From positions 930,001 through 994,000 of the forward strand of contig NZ_VJWE01000011.1 of NCBI RefSeq assembly GCF_007993815.1: DNA of 64,000 nucleotides, written 5' to 3'. The position numbers were made by a program, and so were the translations under genes. The stretch comes from Acidovorax delafieldii. Its GTDB lineage: Bacteria > Pseudomonadota > Gammaproteobacteria > Burkholderiales > Burkholderiaceae_C. Numbering within the stretch: the first letter of the stretch is position 1; every line of letters begins with the position of its first letter. Of this stretch, positions 24,027 through 32,541 are shown piece by piece. The notes under the pieces were generated by a model. The model saw nothing but the letters and a program-made list of their open reading frames with translations, made no database searches and had not been told where the DNA came from.

Positions 24027-24134
24027 GGCAATCCCTCTCTCTGTAGTTGGTCAGTCGCGCGCAAGCGCTGGCTCAGTGTAGCGAGCCAACGGCCGCTGTG
24101 GTACCCCTGACGGGTGAGCCCTGAGAGCGGATCG

Positions 24135-25643
24135 CTACAGAACTCGCTCCCACAGCGCAAACCGCTCCGGCTGCGTGTGGGGCGCACAAAACAGCGTTTC
24201 GCCCACATGCTGGACCGGTGGCTGTGCACCGGCATACGGCACCCATCCAGGGTTGCCATCCCGCGCAAACGCCACCCAGCGCTGCTGAAGTGCCTCGGCC
24301 AGCGCAGCGGGCGGCGTCGGCCCCGTGAGTTCCTGCCCTGTGGGCGTGTGGAGATTGCCGAACACAAACGGCAGCTCCACCCCATGCGCTGCGCCCAAGC
24401 GCCCACGCCACTGCGGCGAGGGCCAGGTGAACTCATAACCATGGGCGCTGCGGGCCCAGCGGTGGGCCAGCGCGACAATGCGCTGCGCGGGCACGCGGTA
24501 GTAGTAGTCGGATTGCAGAGCGCACAGCCACTCGCCAGGCGTTTGCTGCGCGGGTGGCAGCATGTTTCTTAGGGCCTGTGCGGCGGAGGCATTCAAGCCC
24601 ACGTCCTGCGCAAAGGCATGGACCTGCGCCTCCGTCACCCGGTCAATGGCACCGCCGGGCACGTGGTACAGGCGCATCTCCTGCGCGTTGCTGCCCACCA
24701 GCACCTGCAGGTCGAGCGGCTGGGCCGCCCACTGCTGCGCAAGCGCCTCCAACGGCGGTGCGGTAAGCACCTGGCCATCCACCACGGGCCGCAAGGGAAA
24801 GAAGTTGCGTCCGCCCAGCCCGTGTTGTTGCCGCAGGGCAGGCTCGGAGGCCAGCCGGTGTACGGCGTGCAGCACAGCAGCCTGCTGCGCCGCGCCCAGC
24901 GCAGCCAGGGTGGACTCCACACCGGCCAGCACGGCCACGGCGCGGCGGGCCGCAGCGGCCTCCTGCAAGGTCTGGCAGGCGACGCTGGGGCTTTGCAAAA
25001 TGGCGCGCTGGAACAACCCCCGCGAAGCGGGCATGCCCATCAGACAGGCCAAGGCCCCGGCACCGGCCGACTGGCCGAACACCGTGGTGCGCGCTGCATC
25101 TCCGCCCCAGGCGTGGATATGGTCGCGCACCCACTGCAGTGCCATCAGCAGATCCAGCAGGCCGCGATTGGCGGGCGCAGCGTGCTCCTCGCCTTCGAAG
25201 TGCAAAAACCCGTCAATGCCCAAACGGTACTGCACCGACACCAGCACCACGCCCCGTCGCGCCAGCGACGCCCCGTCGTACAGCGGCTCGCTGGCCGCGC
25301 CGCGAAAGAAGCCTCCGCCATGCACCCAGACCATGACGGGCAGGTGGGCTCCTGGCTCGGCGGTTGGCGCCCACACATTGACCGCCAGGCAGTCGTCGCC
25401 CCCCAGCATGGGCGCATCGGCACGCGCGCTGCGGGCCAGCTGCGGTGCCATGGGCGCAAACGCGGTGGCATCGCGCACGCCGGACCACGGCGAAACAGGC
25501 AACGGCGCCGCAAACCGCAGCGCGCCGCGTGGCGCTTGCGCGTACGGCATGCCACGGAACACACGCACGCCCTCCTCCCACAGGCCGCGCAGTTGCCCAC
25601 CGTGGGCCAGCGTGACCTGAGGCTCTGCAGTGCCCGTCGTCAT
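24135..25643 (-). CDS. type B carboxylesterase/lipase
   Basis: Predicted 502-residue serine esterase. The hallmarks are the oxyanion-hole VMVWVHGGGFFRGA, then YRLGIDGFLHFEGE, the nucleophile elbow FGQSAGAG with S192, the acid in GSNAQEMRLY, and the histidine in LGAAHGVELPFVFGN. No signal peptide is seen, so it is probably cytoplasmic. ATG 25643 overlaps the TGA of the preceding Bug-type gene as ATGA, so they are translationally coupled. This arrangement suggests that the binding protein helps import an ester or an acid released from one. It belongs to a TetR-Bug-esterase unit read toward the left. Confidence 0.9.
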   Translation of the reverse strand: MTTGTAEPQVTLAHGGQLRGLWEEGVRVFRGMPYAQAPRGALRFAAPLPVSPWSGVRDATAFAPMAPQLARSARADAPMLGGDDCLAVNVWAPTAEPGAHLPVMVWVHGGGFFRGAASEPLYDGASLARRGVVLVSVQYRLGIDGFLHFEGEEHAAPANRGLLDLLMALQWVRDHIHAWGGDAARTTVFGQSAGAGALACLMGMPASRGLFQRAILQSPSVACQTLQEAAAARRAVAVLAGVESTLAALGAAQQAAVLHAVHRLASEPALRQQHGLGGRNFFPLRPVVDGQVLTAPPLEALAQQWAAQPLDLQVLVGSNAQEMRLYHVPGGAIDRVTEAQVHAFAQDVGLNASAAQALRNMLPPAQQTPGEWLCALQSDYYYRVPAQRIVALAHRWARSAHGYEFTWPSPQWRGRLGAAHGVELPFVFGNLHTPTGQELTGPTPPAALAEALQQRWVAFARDGNPGWVPYAGAQPPVQHVGETLFCAPHTQPERFALWERVL

Positions 25644-26638
25644 TCCGTGGCCAGGCCCAGCTTGTCGATCAGCGGGCGCCACACGGCCGCATCACGCGCC
25701 GCCCAGGTGCGCGCATCGGCAGGTGCGGTGGCAGTGAGCGTGACGTTCATGGCTTCAAGGCGAGCCTTGTACTGCGAATCGCCACCCCGACACTTCTCAG
25801 TGACCGCATTGAGCCGGTTCAGCAACTCGGGGGGCGTGCCGGCCTTGGCCACCACGGCAATCCACGCGGGCCGCGCCAGGTCGCTGGCAGCGGGCAAGGC
25901 TTCGGCGATGGTCGGCACATCGGGCAGCAACGGCGAGCGCTGCGCACCAAACAGCGCCAGCGGCACCAGCTTGCCCGCCTTGACCTGTGGTGCTGCCGTG
26001 CCAATCACCAGCGTCATCGCGTGAATCTGCTGGCCCATGAGCGCGGTGAGGCCCGCGCCCTCACCCACAAAAGGCACATGGGTGCCGGGCACACCCAGCT
26101 TTTCTATCAACGCCGAGGTCAGCAGGTGCGCTGGGCTGCCCTTGCCCGGCGACCCGAAGTTGACCCCGCCCGGCGTGGACCGCGCCAGCTTTTGCAGATC
26201 GGCCAGGCTGGCAATGCCCTGCCCTGCGGGCACTGCCAGCACCAGCGGCGACGTGCCCAGCACCGCCACGCCGTCAAAGTCGCGCAGCGGATCGTAGGGC
26301 TGCTGTTTGTAGACGTAGGGCGTGATGGTCATCTGCGACATGCCGATGCTCAGCAGGTTATAGCCATCTGCAGGCTGGGCCTTGAGGTAGTTGACGGCCA
26401 GGATGCCGTTGGCCCCGGGCTTGTTCTGCACCACGACGGGCTGACCCAACTCGCGCGCGGCGCAGTCGGCCCACACGCGGGTCATCGCGTCCGAGCCACT
26501 GCCGGGCGGCTGCTGGGCGATGAGCTGGATGGGTTTGGCCGGGTAGGCAGCAGGCTGCTGCGCCTGGGCGCGACCGGCCAGGCAGGCGAGTGCGGCCAGC
26601 GCGACCATGCTTGGAACGCGCGTAAAAGCTGAGGTCAT
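25640..26638 (-). CDS. Bug-type substrate-binding protein
   Basis: Predicted 332-residue periplasmic protein of the tripartite tricarboxylate receptor family. The signal peptide ends LAGRAQAQ. The mature N-terminus reads YPAKPIQLIAQQPPGSGSDAM, in which the usual PFxPGG loop is altered to QQPPGSG, so the ligand may differ from simple dicarboxylates. VVVQNKPGANGILAVNYL is typical. An AGGAG lies before ATG 26638. It follows a TetR gene on the same strand (95 bp gap) and overlaps the carboxylesterase gene by four bases. Confidence 0.85.
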   Translation of the reverse strand: MTSAFTRVPSMVALAALACLAGRAQAQQPAAYPAKPIQLIAQQPPGSGSDAMTRVWADCAARELGQPVVVQNKPGANGILAVNYLKAQPADGYNLLSIGMSQMTITPYVYKQQPYDPLRDFDGVAVLGTSPLVLAVPAGQGIASLADLQKLARSTPGGVNFGSPGKGSPAHLLTSALIEKLGVPGTHVPFVGEGAGLTALMGQQIHAMTLVIGTAAPQVKAGKLVPLALFGAQRSPLLPDVPTIAEALPAASDLARPAWIAVVAKAGTPPELLNRLNAVTEKCRGGDSQYKARLEAMNVTLTATAPADARTWAARDAAVWRPLIDKLGLATE

Positions 26639-26733
26639 GGTGTGTCTCCTGGTAATGTTTTCTTCGATGGATGTCCGCGATACGTGGCGTGCAGGCGGGA
26701 GATGCCGCACGACAAGCAGGCAGACAAAAGGGG

Positions 26734-27426
26734 TCAGCGACGGCGTGTACGTGCCTTGGTGGGCACAGCGGCGGCCGTTGATGGCGCAGCCGCTTCGCAC
26801 CGGGCGGCAATCCAGTCGGCCAGGCAGGCCAGTTGCGCCTGCTGTGCGGCATCAGGCGCGGTGGGCTGGGCGGGCGCAAACAGCTGCAGCAGCCCCAGCC
26901 CGCGCAGCGACGACAGCACTAGGCCCAGCAGTCCATCGCGGTCGGGTTCTGCTGCCAGCTCGGGGAAGGCCGTGAAGAAGCCTTCGTGCATGCGCATCTG
27001 CACACTCTGGCGCAGCTCGGCAATGTGGCCCAGCACCTCGGGCTGATTGCGGCAGCCCAGGTAGATGTTCCAGGCCACGATGAAGCGCGGCTGCGCATAG
27101 ACCAGGCGCCACACCGCCTGCACAAACTTCGCCGCCCGTTCGCGCGCTGGCAGTTCCGCGCTGGGCCAGAGTTCGCCCGAGCGCACGGTGGACTCGATCA
27201 GCTCGCTCAGCACGTTCATCATCAGCACCGCCTTCGACTCGAAGTGGTGCTGCACCGCGCCCGAGGTCATGCCCGCCGACTTGGCCAGCTCGTGGATGGA
27301 CATCTCCTCCAGGCTGCGGTGCTGGATCACGTCGATGGCCGTGGCGATCAGGTGCTGGCGGGTGGCGGCGCTGCGCTCCGCATGGGTGCGGCGCGCCCCG
27401 GCCTTGGGGGAAACACGGTGGTTCAT
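26734..27426 (-). CDS. TetR/AcrR family transcriptional regulator
   Basis: Predicted 230-residue repressor. The helix-turn-helix occupies residues about 20-68 (RQHLIATAIDVIQHRSLEEM, then HELAKSAGMTSGAVQHHFES). The C-terminal domain contains ERAAKFVQAVWRLVYAQPRF, a ligand-binding architecture. It begins at ATG 27426, with a 22 bp operator-like palindrome at 27441-27462 in the region shared with the divergent D-lactate dehydrogenase-type gene. It probably represses itself, the Bug-esterase genes downstream and possibly the divergent oxidase. Confidence 0.88.
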   Translation of the reverse strand: MNHRVSPKAGARRTHAERSAATRQHLIATAIDVIQHRSLEEMSIHELAKSAGMTSGAVQHHFESKAVLMMNVLSELIESTVRSGELWPSAELPARERAAKFVQAVWRLVYAQPRFIVAWNIYLGCRNQPEVLGHIAELRQSVQMRMHEGFFTAFPELAAEPDRDGLLGLVLSSLRGLGLLQLFAPAQPTAPDAAQQAQLACLADWIAARCEAAAPSTAAAVPTKARTRRR

Positions 27427-27440
27427 GGCGTTTTCACAAT

Positions 27441-27462
27441 ATACATTTCGAACGTAATGTAT
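27441..27462. promoter_or_regulatory. TetR-type operator in divergent promoter region
   Basis: ATACATT (27441-27447) and AATGTAT (27456-27462) form a perfect 7 bp inverted repeat around TCGAACGT. It lies 14 bp before the TetR start and 134 bp before the divergent FAD oxidase start. It is the most AT-rich spot in the surrounding kilobases, as expected for an operator/promoter. Confidence 0.65.
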
Positions 27463-27596
27463 TTACGCCACCGCTGACCAGCAAGCTCGTGAATACCCGC
27501 ATCCCCACCCGGGCCCAAGGTGGATCACCCAGGGCCCAGCCACGGGGCCGAACCTAGAATGCTTCTCACTGACCGCACCCACCGGAGACACACACC

Positions 27597-29021
27597 ATGA
27601 ACGCCCCCACCGCTGCCGCCCACCTGCTGCCCGAAATCCAACTGCGCGACGTGCCCCAGGCCCTCATCGATGCGCTGCAGGCCCGCTTTGGCGCGCAGTG
27701 CTCGCTGGCCCAGGCTGTGCGCGAGCAGCACGGGCGTGACGAAGGTTCGCTGCAGGCTCCGCCGCCCAGCGCCGTGGTGTTTGCCGAAAGCACGCAGGAC
27801 GTGGCCGAGGCGGTCAAGCTGGCCAGCCAGTACGAAGTGCCCATGATCCCCTACGGCGCGGGTTCGTCGCTCGAAGGCCACCTGCTGGCCGTGCAGGGCG
27901 GCATCAGCATTGACGTGAGCCGCATGAACCAGGTGCTCAGCATCAACGCCGAAGACCTCACTGTGACGGTGCAACCCGGTATCACACGCAAGGCACTGAA
28001 CGAAGCCATCAAGGACACCGGCCTGTTCTTCCCCATCGACCCCGGCGCCGACGCCAGCATCGGCGGCATGAGCGCCACGCGCGCCAGCGGCACCAATGCC
28101 GTGCGCTACGGCACCATGCGCGAAAACGTGCTGGCGCTGGAGGTGGTCACTGCCAGCGGCGAGGTCATCCACACCGGCACCCGCGCCAAGAAGAGCAGCG
28201 CGGGCTACGACCTCACGCGCCTGATGGTGGGCAGCGAAGGCACGCTGGGCATCATGACCGAGATCACCGTGCGCCTGTACCCGCTGCCCGAAGCCGTGAG
28301 CGCAGCCATCTGCTCCTTCCCCAGCATCGAAGCGGCTGTGCGCACCACCATCCAGATCATCCAGATCGGTGTGCCGATTGCGCGTGTGGAACTCATCGAC
28401 CACCACACCGTGCGCATGGTGAACGCACACAGCAAGCTGACCCTGCGCGAGGAACCCATGCTGCTTATGGAGTTCCACGGCTCACCCGCCAGCGTGAAGG
28501 AGCAAGCCGAGATGGTGCAAGACATTGCCAGCGAATTCGGTGGCCAGGCCTTTGAATGGGCCAGCACGCCCGAAGAGCGCACGCGCCTGTGGACCGCGCG
28601 GCACAACGCCTACTTCGCGGCCGTACAAAGCCGCCCCGGCTGCCGCGCCATCAGCACCGACACCTGTGTGCCCATCAGCCGCCTGGCCGATTGCCTGCTC
28701 GAATCGGTGGACGAGGTCGAAGCCAGCGGCATCCCCTACTTCCTCGTCGGCCACGTGGGCGACGGCAACTTCCACTTTGGCTACCTCATCGACCCCAACA
28801 GCGCCGAAGAACGCACCAAGGCCGAAGCCATGAACCACACCCTGGTTGCCCGCGCCCTCAGCATGGGCGGCACCTGCACCGGAGAGCATGGCGTGGGCAT
28901 CCACAAGATGGGCTTTTTGCTGGACGAAACCGGCACCGGCGCAGTGGACATGATGCGCGCCATCAAACGCGCGCTGGACCCGAAGAACATCCTGAACCCG
29001 GGCAAGATCTTTGCGCTGTAG
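27597..29021 (+). CDS. FAD-binding oxidase, D-lactate dehydrogenase (cytochrome)/GlcD type
   Basis: Predicted 474-residue flavoprotein of the GlcD/DLD family, which oxidises D-2-hydroxyacids such as D-lactate or glycolate and passes electrons to cytochrome c or quinone. The FAD-binding part contains VPMIPYGAGSSLEGH near residue 82 and DPGADASIGGMSATRASGTN near 145. The C-terminal cap has HVGDGNFHFGYLID and the terminal TCTGEHGVGIHKMG, where conserved histidines bind metal or substrate. No iron-sulfur partner (GlcF) is adjacent, favouring a stand-alone D-lactate dehydrogenase. It is divergent from the TetR at 26734 with an operator between them. Confidence 0.88.
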   Translation: MNAPTAAAHLLPEIQLRDVPQALIDALQARFGAQCSLAQAVREQHGRDEGSLQAPPPSAVVFAESTQDVAEAVKLASQYEVPMIPYGAGSSLEGHLLAVQGGISIDVSRMNQVLSINAEDLTVTVQPGITRKALNEAIKDTGLFFPIDPGADASIGGMSATRASGTNAVRYGTMRENVLALEVVTASGEVIHTGTRAKKSSAGYDLTRLMVGSEGTLGIMTEITVRLYPLPEAVSAAICSFPSIEAAVRTTIQIIQIGVPIARVELIDHHTVRMVNAHSKLTLREEPMLLMEFHGSPASVKEQAEMVQDIASEFGGQAFEWASTPEERTRLWTARHNAYFAAVQSRPGCRAISTDTCVPISRLADCLLESVDEVEASGIPYFLVGHVGDGNFHFGYLIDPNSAEERTKAEAMNHTLVARALSMGGTCTGEHGVGIHKMGFLLDETGTGAVDMMRAIKRALDPKNILNPGKIFAL

Positions 29022-29063
29022 CCGCATTGGGCGATGGCGACACCTGGCACCTAGAATGGCCGG

Positions 29064-29915
29064 ATGATCAAGTACAACATCCCCGCAGTGCCGGTGCAGA
29101 CCACATACCGCCCTGCCACGCCTCCGCCGGCAGCCATGGCGGGTGAACTGATCGACTACCTGGCCTGTCCGCTGTGCGAAAGCAAAGCATTCGGGCCGCT
29201 GTGCAGTGCTGATTGCTCCCACCATCCGCGTTATAGCCCCGAGCTCTCCCGCACCATGCACTGGCGTCAGTGCTCGGCTTGCCGGCACGTGTTCCGTAGC
29301 GGCTACTATTCCGATGCAGCACTGAATATCGTTTTTCGTGGCACGAATGAGTCGCAGGTGGTGGGCTACGACTTGGAGCGGCAACGCTATGTGTCCGCAC
29401 AAATGATCGAAAAGGTCCTTACCTACCAGACCCACGGCACCTGGCTGGATGTGGGCTTTGGCAATGCGTCGCTGCTGTTAACGGCACAAGAATATGGTTT
29501 CGAGCCAGTGGGCCTGGACCTGCGATCGCAATCCGTGAACGAGTTGCGCAAATGGGGTGTAGCCGCACACTGCCAGGACGTTGCCGAATTCCAGTTGTCC
29601 CACCCAGCCAGTGTGATCAGCATGGCGGATGTGCTGGAACACATGCCATTTCCCAAGGTCGGTCTGCACGCAGCCCACCGGCTCCTTCACCCTGGCGGAG
29701 TCCTGCTAATTTCGTTGCCCAACATGGGGTCGCCGGTCTGGAAAGCGCTGGATGCAAACAACGCGAACCCTTACTGGGGAGAAATTGAGCACTATCACAA
29801 TTTTGAACGTGACAGACTCTATGCACTTCTCACTGAGTCGGGCTTCCAACCCGTGCGTTATGGCATCAGTCAGCGCTACCGCGTCTGCATGGAGTTGATT
29901 GCGGTCAAGGCATAG
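29064..29915 (+). CDS. class I SAM-dependent methyltransferase with N-terminal zinc-binding module
   Basis: Predicted 283-residue methyltransferase. Residues about 34-80 hold two cysteine pairs (CPLC ... CSAC), a zinc-ribbon frequently fused to small-molecule or glycan methyltransferases. The SAM fold follows: TWLDVGFGNASLLLTAQEYG (motif I) near residue 128, PVGLDLRSQ with the ribose-binding aspartate, ISMADVLEHMPFP (motif IV) and LLHPGGVLLISLPN. Base composition is visibly less GC-rich than that of the neighbouring oxidase, and the next gene and gap share this, suggesting acquisition. Not obviously in an operon with the D-lactate dehydrogenase 42 bp upstream. Substrate unknown, possibly surface polysaccharide. 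Confidence 0.8.
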   Translation: MIKYNIPAVPVQTTYRPATPPPAAMAGELIDYLACPLCESKAFGPLCSADCSHHPRYSPELSRTMHWRQCSACRHVFRSGYYSDAALNIVFRGTNESQVVGYDLERQRYVSAQMIEKVLTYQTHGTWLDVGFGNASLLLTAQEYGFEPVGLDLRSQSVNELRKWGVAAHCQDVAEFQLSHPASVISMADVLEHMPFPKVGLHAAHRLLHPGGVLLISLPNMGSPVWKALDANNANPYWGEIEHYHNFERDRLYALLTESGFQPVRYGISQRYRVCMELIAVKA

Positions 29916-30307
29916 CCTCCCCGGCGATAGTGCCGCCAACACATGACGGTGCGGGCGGGCTCGAAGCCTCTGGGGCCTCCAGCAGCCAGCAGCAGCTGAA
30001 ACGACGGCAACATAGGGACAGTGACTGTTGTCCCGTCGAGCGGGATTTTCCCCTCCCCGTTGAAGGTGATGAGGCGGCGAAGTCGAAGGCCGTGAGACAG
30101 GTATCTTGGTTCGGACAACGTCGCATGTGCGAACCCCTCGCCTGCATCGCACTGGCAGACGCTGAGGCAAACTACCGTCGGCAGTTCACCCACCAGGCCT
30201 CAGCCAGTTTCGCGCCACTACAACAAACAAATTCCGCGATCTCAAGGGCCATCCATCCACCCGAATCATCCCGTCAATGGGGTCGGTGATGACATAAGAA
30301 GACATGC
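29916..30307. other. gene-poor stretch of 392 bp
   Basis: No convincing gene in any frame. Short open frames exist on both strands but lack motifs and initiation signals. Its composition resembles the flanking, less GC-rich genes. It could hold the promoter of the 30308 gene or debris of an older insertion, but I see no transposase remnant, terminal repeat or direct repeat. Confidence 0.5.
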
Positions 30308-30844
30308 ATGCAAATCAAGTCACGGCAAACGCTCACGAATGCGCTAGTTCGTTGGGGAGAGCACGAGGCCCAAGGTCGGCTTGCAGGAAAAATCCAGGTT
30401 GACACCACAAATCCCATGGTGTGCACAGAATTCGCACTCCTGTCCAGATCACCGTACATAGCGCGAATACTGTTGCGCGAACCGCAGGCTGTCTTTGAGG
30501 TTGAAATGAACGCGGTCGATATCGGAAATCTCGTTCTTGCAGACGGGAGATCCGTCGAATCCTGGCAAGCCGGTACGGCGCAGGACGACAGCGAATCAGC
30601 CGCCCATATTCAGCGGCTGATCCATGACCCAGGGGAAGGGGCGAGCAAGGGATATCTCCTCTGCGCCGCAACACTGGTTTCGGACAATCCATCGCAGCAG
30701 CTCAGCGATATCGTTCTCTACGACGGCTGGCACAGGGCTGCAGCCTTTATGGAGAGGGTGCGTTTAGCCCGTGCCAAGAGTATTCCCGGCTATCTGGTGA
30801 TCACTCGCACGGCAGATCGCTTCCTCCCGATGGGTCTGAGATGA
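30308..30844 (+). CDS. hypothetical protein with a DGWHR motif
   Basis: Predicted 178-residue soluble protein, not recognised. It starts MQIKSRQTLTNALVRWGEHE and has no signal peptide or membrane span. Near residue 140, IVLYDGWHRAAAFMERV recalls the DGxHR motif of ParB/sulfiredoxin-like folds, and an upstream block (HIQRLIHDPGEGASKG) could belong to the same fold, but the evidence is one motif. Two ATGs (30304, 30308) are adjacent; only 30308 gives this frame. Codon use is less GC3-biased than the core genes. It is an orphan between a methyltransferase and the NIPSNAP gene. Confidence 0.5.
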   Translation: MQIKSRQTLTNALVRWGEHEAQGRLAGKIQVDTTNPMVCTEFALLSRSPYIARILLREPQAVFEVEMNAVDIGNLVLADGRSVESWQAGTAQDDSESAAHIQRLIHDPGEGASKGYLLCAATLVSDNPSQQLSDIVLYDGWHRAAAFMERVRLARAKSIPGYLVITRTADRFLPMGLR

Positions 30845-31036
30845 CTTCAGAACACCCAACTTGCCCATGGCCCTGAGTCCTGCGGGCAACATCTTTCAGA
30901 TGTGGTCACATCCATGCCCGCCAGCACGTACCACGTCGCGAAATGACAGAGCCTCGCAGTTCTGATCACTTTCACGCTCACTCCCGTCGGCCTCCGCAAG
31001 GAGGTGGAGCGCCATGTCCGGGCTCAGGCGGCTGCG

Positions 31037-31363
31037 TCACCGTGCGGGCAGGCCCAGCGTGCCTTCCACGGCCAGGGTGAAGGTGCGCTCCTCCCTCAGG
31101 ATGAAGCGCCTGTCCTGCGCCAGCGCAAAGTTGGCGCGGCCTTCGGGGTCAGCGCGCAGGCGGGCGCGGTAGGCCTCGTAGGCGGCCAGAGACTCAAAGC
31201 CGATCAGGCCCCAGGCCTCGTAGTTGCTGCCTTCATGCGGCAGAAAGTAGCCCAGCAGATGGCCACCGCAGCGTGGAATGATCTGGCCCCAGCGGCGCGC
31301 GTATTCGGCAAACGACTCGCGCTGGAAGGGGTCGATCTCGTAGCGGATGAAGCAGGTGATCAT
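31037..31363 (-). CDS. NIPSNAP family protein
   Basis: Predicted 108-residue dimeric alpha/beta-barrel (ferredoxin-like) protein. The start [22 protein letters not shown] and the following [20 protein letters not shown] plus [18 protein letters not shown] are typical of bacterial NIPSNAP proteins. Their biochemical role is mostly unknown. Start ATG 31363 was chosen because a longer reading would enter the divergent HTH gene. It is back to back with that regulator (31443), 79 bp apart, a likely regulator-target pair. Confidence 0.82.
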   Translation of the reverse strand: MITCFIRYEIDPFQRESFAEYARRWGQIIPRCGGHLLGYFLPHEGSNYEAWGLIGFESLAAYEAYRARLRADPEGRANFALAQDRRFILREERTFTLAVEGTLGLPAR

Positions 31364-31442
31364 GAAGCTCTGGAAAGGTTGGTGGACAAGGGCTTCACGA
31401 TAGGCGGTTGACGGCACTCGATGGTTCGCCCAAGATCGAACC

Positions 31443-32171
31443 ATGAAAGACGGCCCCCACATCGCGCGCATTGCCGCGCTCATCGGCGACAGCGCACGCG
31501 CCGAAGTCCTCACCGCCCTGATGGCGGACCGCGCGCTCACGGCCACCGAACTGGCCGACATCGCAGGTGTGACCAAGCAGACCATCAGCGCCCACCTCGC
31601 CAAGCTGCTGGATGCTGGCCTGGTCGCGGTGGAAAGCCAGGGCAGGCACCGCTACTTCCGGCTGGCGAACCGCGATGTGGCGCACTTGCTGGAATCACTG
31701 ATGAACGTGGCGTTTCGCGCTGGTGCCGTGCGGCTGCGCGCCAGCCCGCGGGAGCCTGCGTTGCGCCGCGCGCGCATGTGCTACGACCACTTGGCGGGCG
31801 AGGTGGGCGTGCAGTTTTATGAAGCGCTGGTGCGCCAGGGCATGCTGCAGGCCACGCCCCAAGGGGCGGCCATCACGCCCGCTGGCGCGCGGTGGTTTGC
31901 GCACGTGGGTATCGACACGTCCACACTGGCGCAGCAGCGACGCATGGTGTGCCGCCCCTGCCTGGACTGGAGCGAGCGCCGCCACCACCTGGGCGGCGCC
32001 CTGGGCGCGGCGCTGCTGCAGCGCCTCTTCGACTGGGGATGGGCCCAACGCGCTCAGGACTCACGCGTGGTGCACTTCACCCCCAAGGGCGAGCTGGCGC
32101 TGCGCCAGTGGCTGGCCACCCACCCGGATGCCCCGAACTCCAGTGCCGCACAAGGCCCCGCACCATGCTGA
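31443..32171 (+). CDS. ArsR-type winged-helix transcriptional regulator
   Basis: Predicted 242-residue DNA-binding protein. The N-terminal winged helix (residues about 5-80) reads [20 protein letters not shown], then [20 protein letters not shown] and the wing [20 protein letters not shown]. The C-terminal 150 residues are an additional domain ending with [20 protein letters not shown], in which two cysteines and two histidines could bind a metal or ligand. It lacks the metal site of classical ArsR. It is divergent from the NIPSNAP gene and overlaps the following YnfA-like gene by 7 bp, so it probably regulates both. Confidence 0.85.
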   Translation: MKDGPHIARIAALIGDSARAEVLTALMADRALTATELADIAGVTKQTISAHLAKLLDAGLVAVESQGRHRYFRLANRDVAHLLESLMNVAFRAGAVRLRASPREPALRRARMCYDHLAGEVGVQFYEALVRQGMLQATPQGAAITPAGARWFAHVGIDTSTLAQQRRMVCRPCLDWSERRHHLGGALGAALLQRLFDWGWAQRAQDSRVVHFTPKGELALRQWLATHPDAPNSSAAQGPAPC

Positions 32172-32491
32172 ATACCCTGCTGCTTTTCATCGCTACGGCC
32201 CTCGCCGAAATCGTGGGCTGCTACCTGCCCTGGCTCTGGCTCAAGCACGGCAAGCCCGCGTGGCTCCTGTTGCCTGCTGCCGCAAGCCTGGCCCTGTTTG
32301 CCTGGCTCTTGACGCTGCACGACACCGCAGGCGCAGGCCGCGTGTATGCAGCCTACGGCGGGGTCTATATCGGGGTGGCACTGGCCTGGCTGTGGGCGGT
32401 GGATGGCATCCGCCCCACGCCATGGGATGTAGCGGGCGTGCTGGTGGCGCTGGCAGGCATGGCGATCATCATGCTGCAACCTGCGCGCTGA
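32165..32491 (+). CDS. YnfA family membrane protein
   Basis: Predicted 108-residue inner-membrane protein, exactly the length of E. coli YnfA. Four transmembrane segments are evident. The family signatures are present: [16 protein letters not shown] near the N-terminus, [20 protein letters not shown] in the middle and [11 protein letters not shown] at the end. YnfA resembles small multidrug resistance transporters, but its substrates are poorly defined. The start codon overlaps the end of the ArsR-type gene, giving translational coupling with its probable regulator. Confidence 0.9.
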   Translation: MLNTLLLFIATALAEIVGCYLPWLWLKHGKPAWLLLPAAASLALFAWLLTLHDTAGAGRVYAAYGGVYIGVALAWLWAVDGIRPTPWDVAGVLVALAGMAIIMLQPAR

Positions 32492-32541
32492 CGCCGACAT
32501 GCGCCGTGGGCAAGGCGCTGACCAGCACCTCAGGAAGCGAC

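Noticed and set aside
29706-30170. Minus-strand open frame considered as a transposase remnant
   Set aside because: No DDE or HTH motif, no terminal inverted repeats and no frame continuity with a known transposase.
30845-31036. Possible short gene between the DGWHR protein and NIPSNAP genes
   Set aside because: No frame with a start, ribosome site and plausible composition; treated as a non-coding gap.
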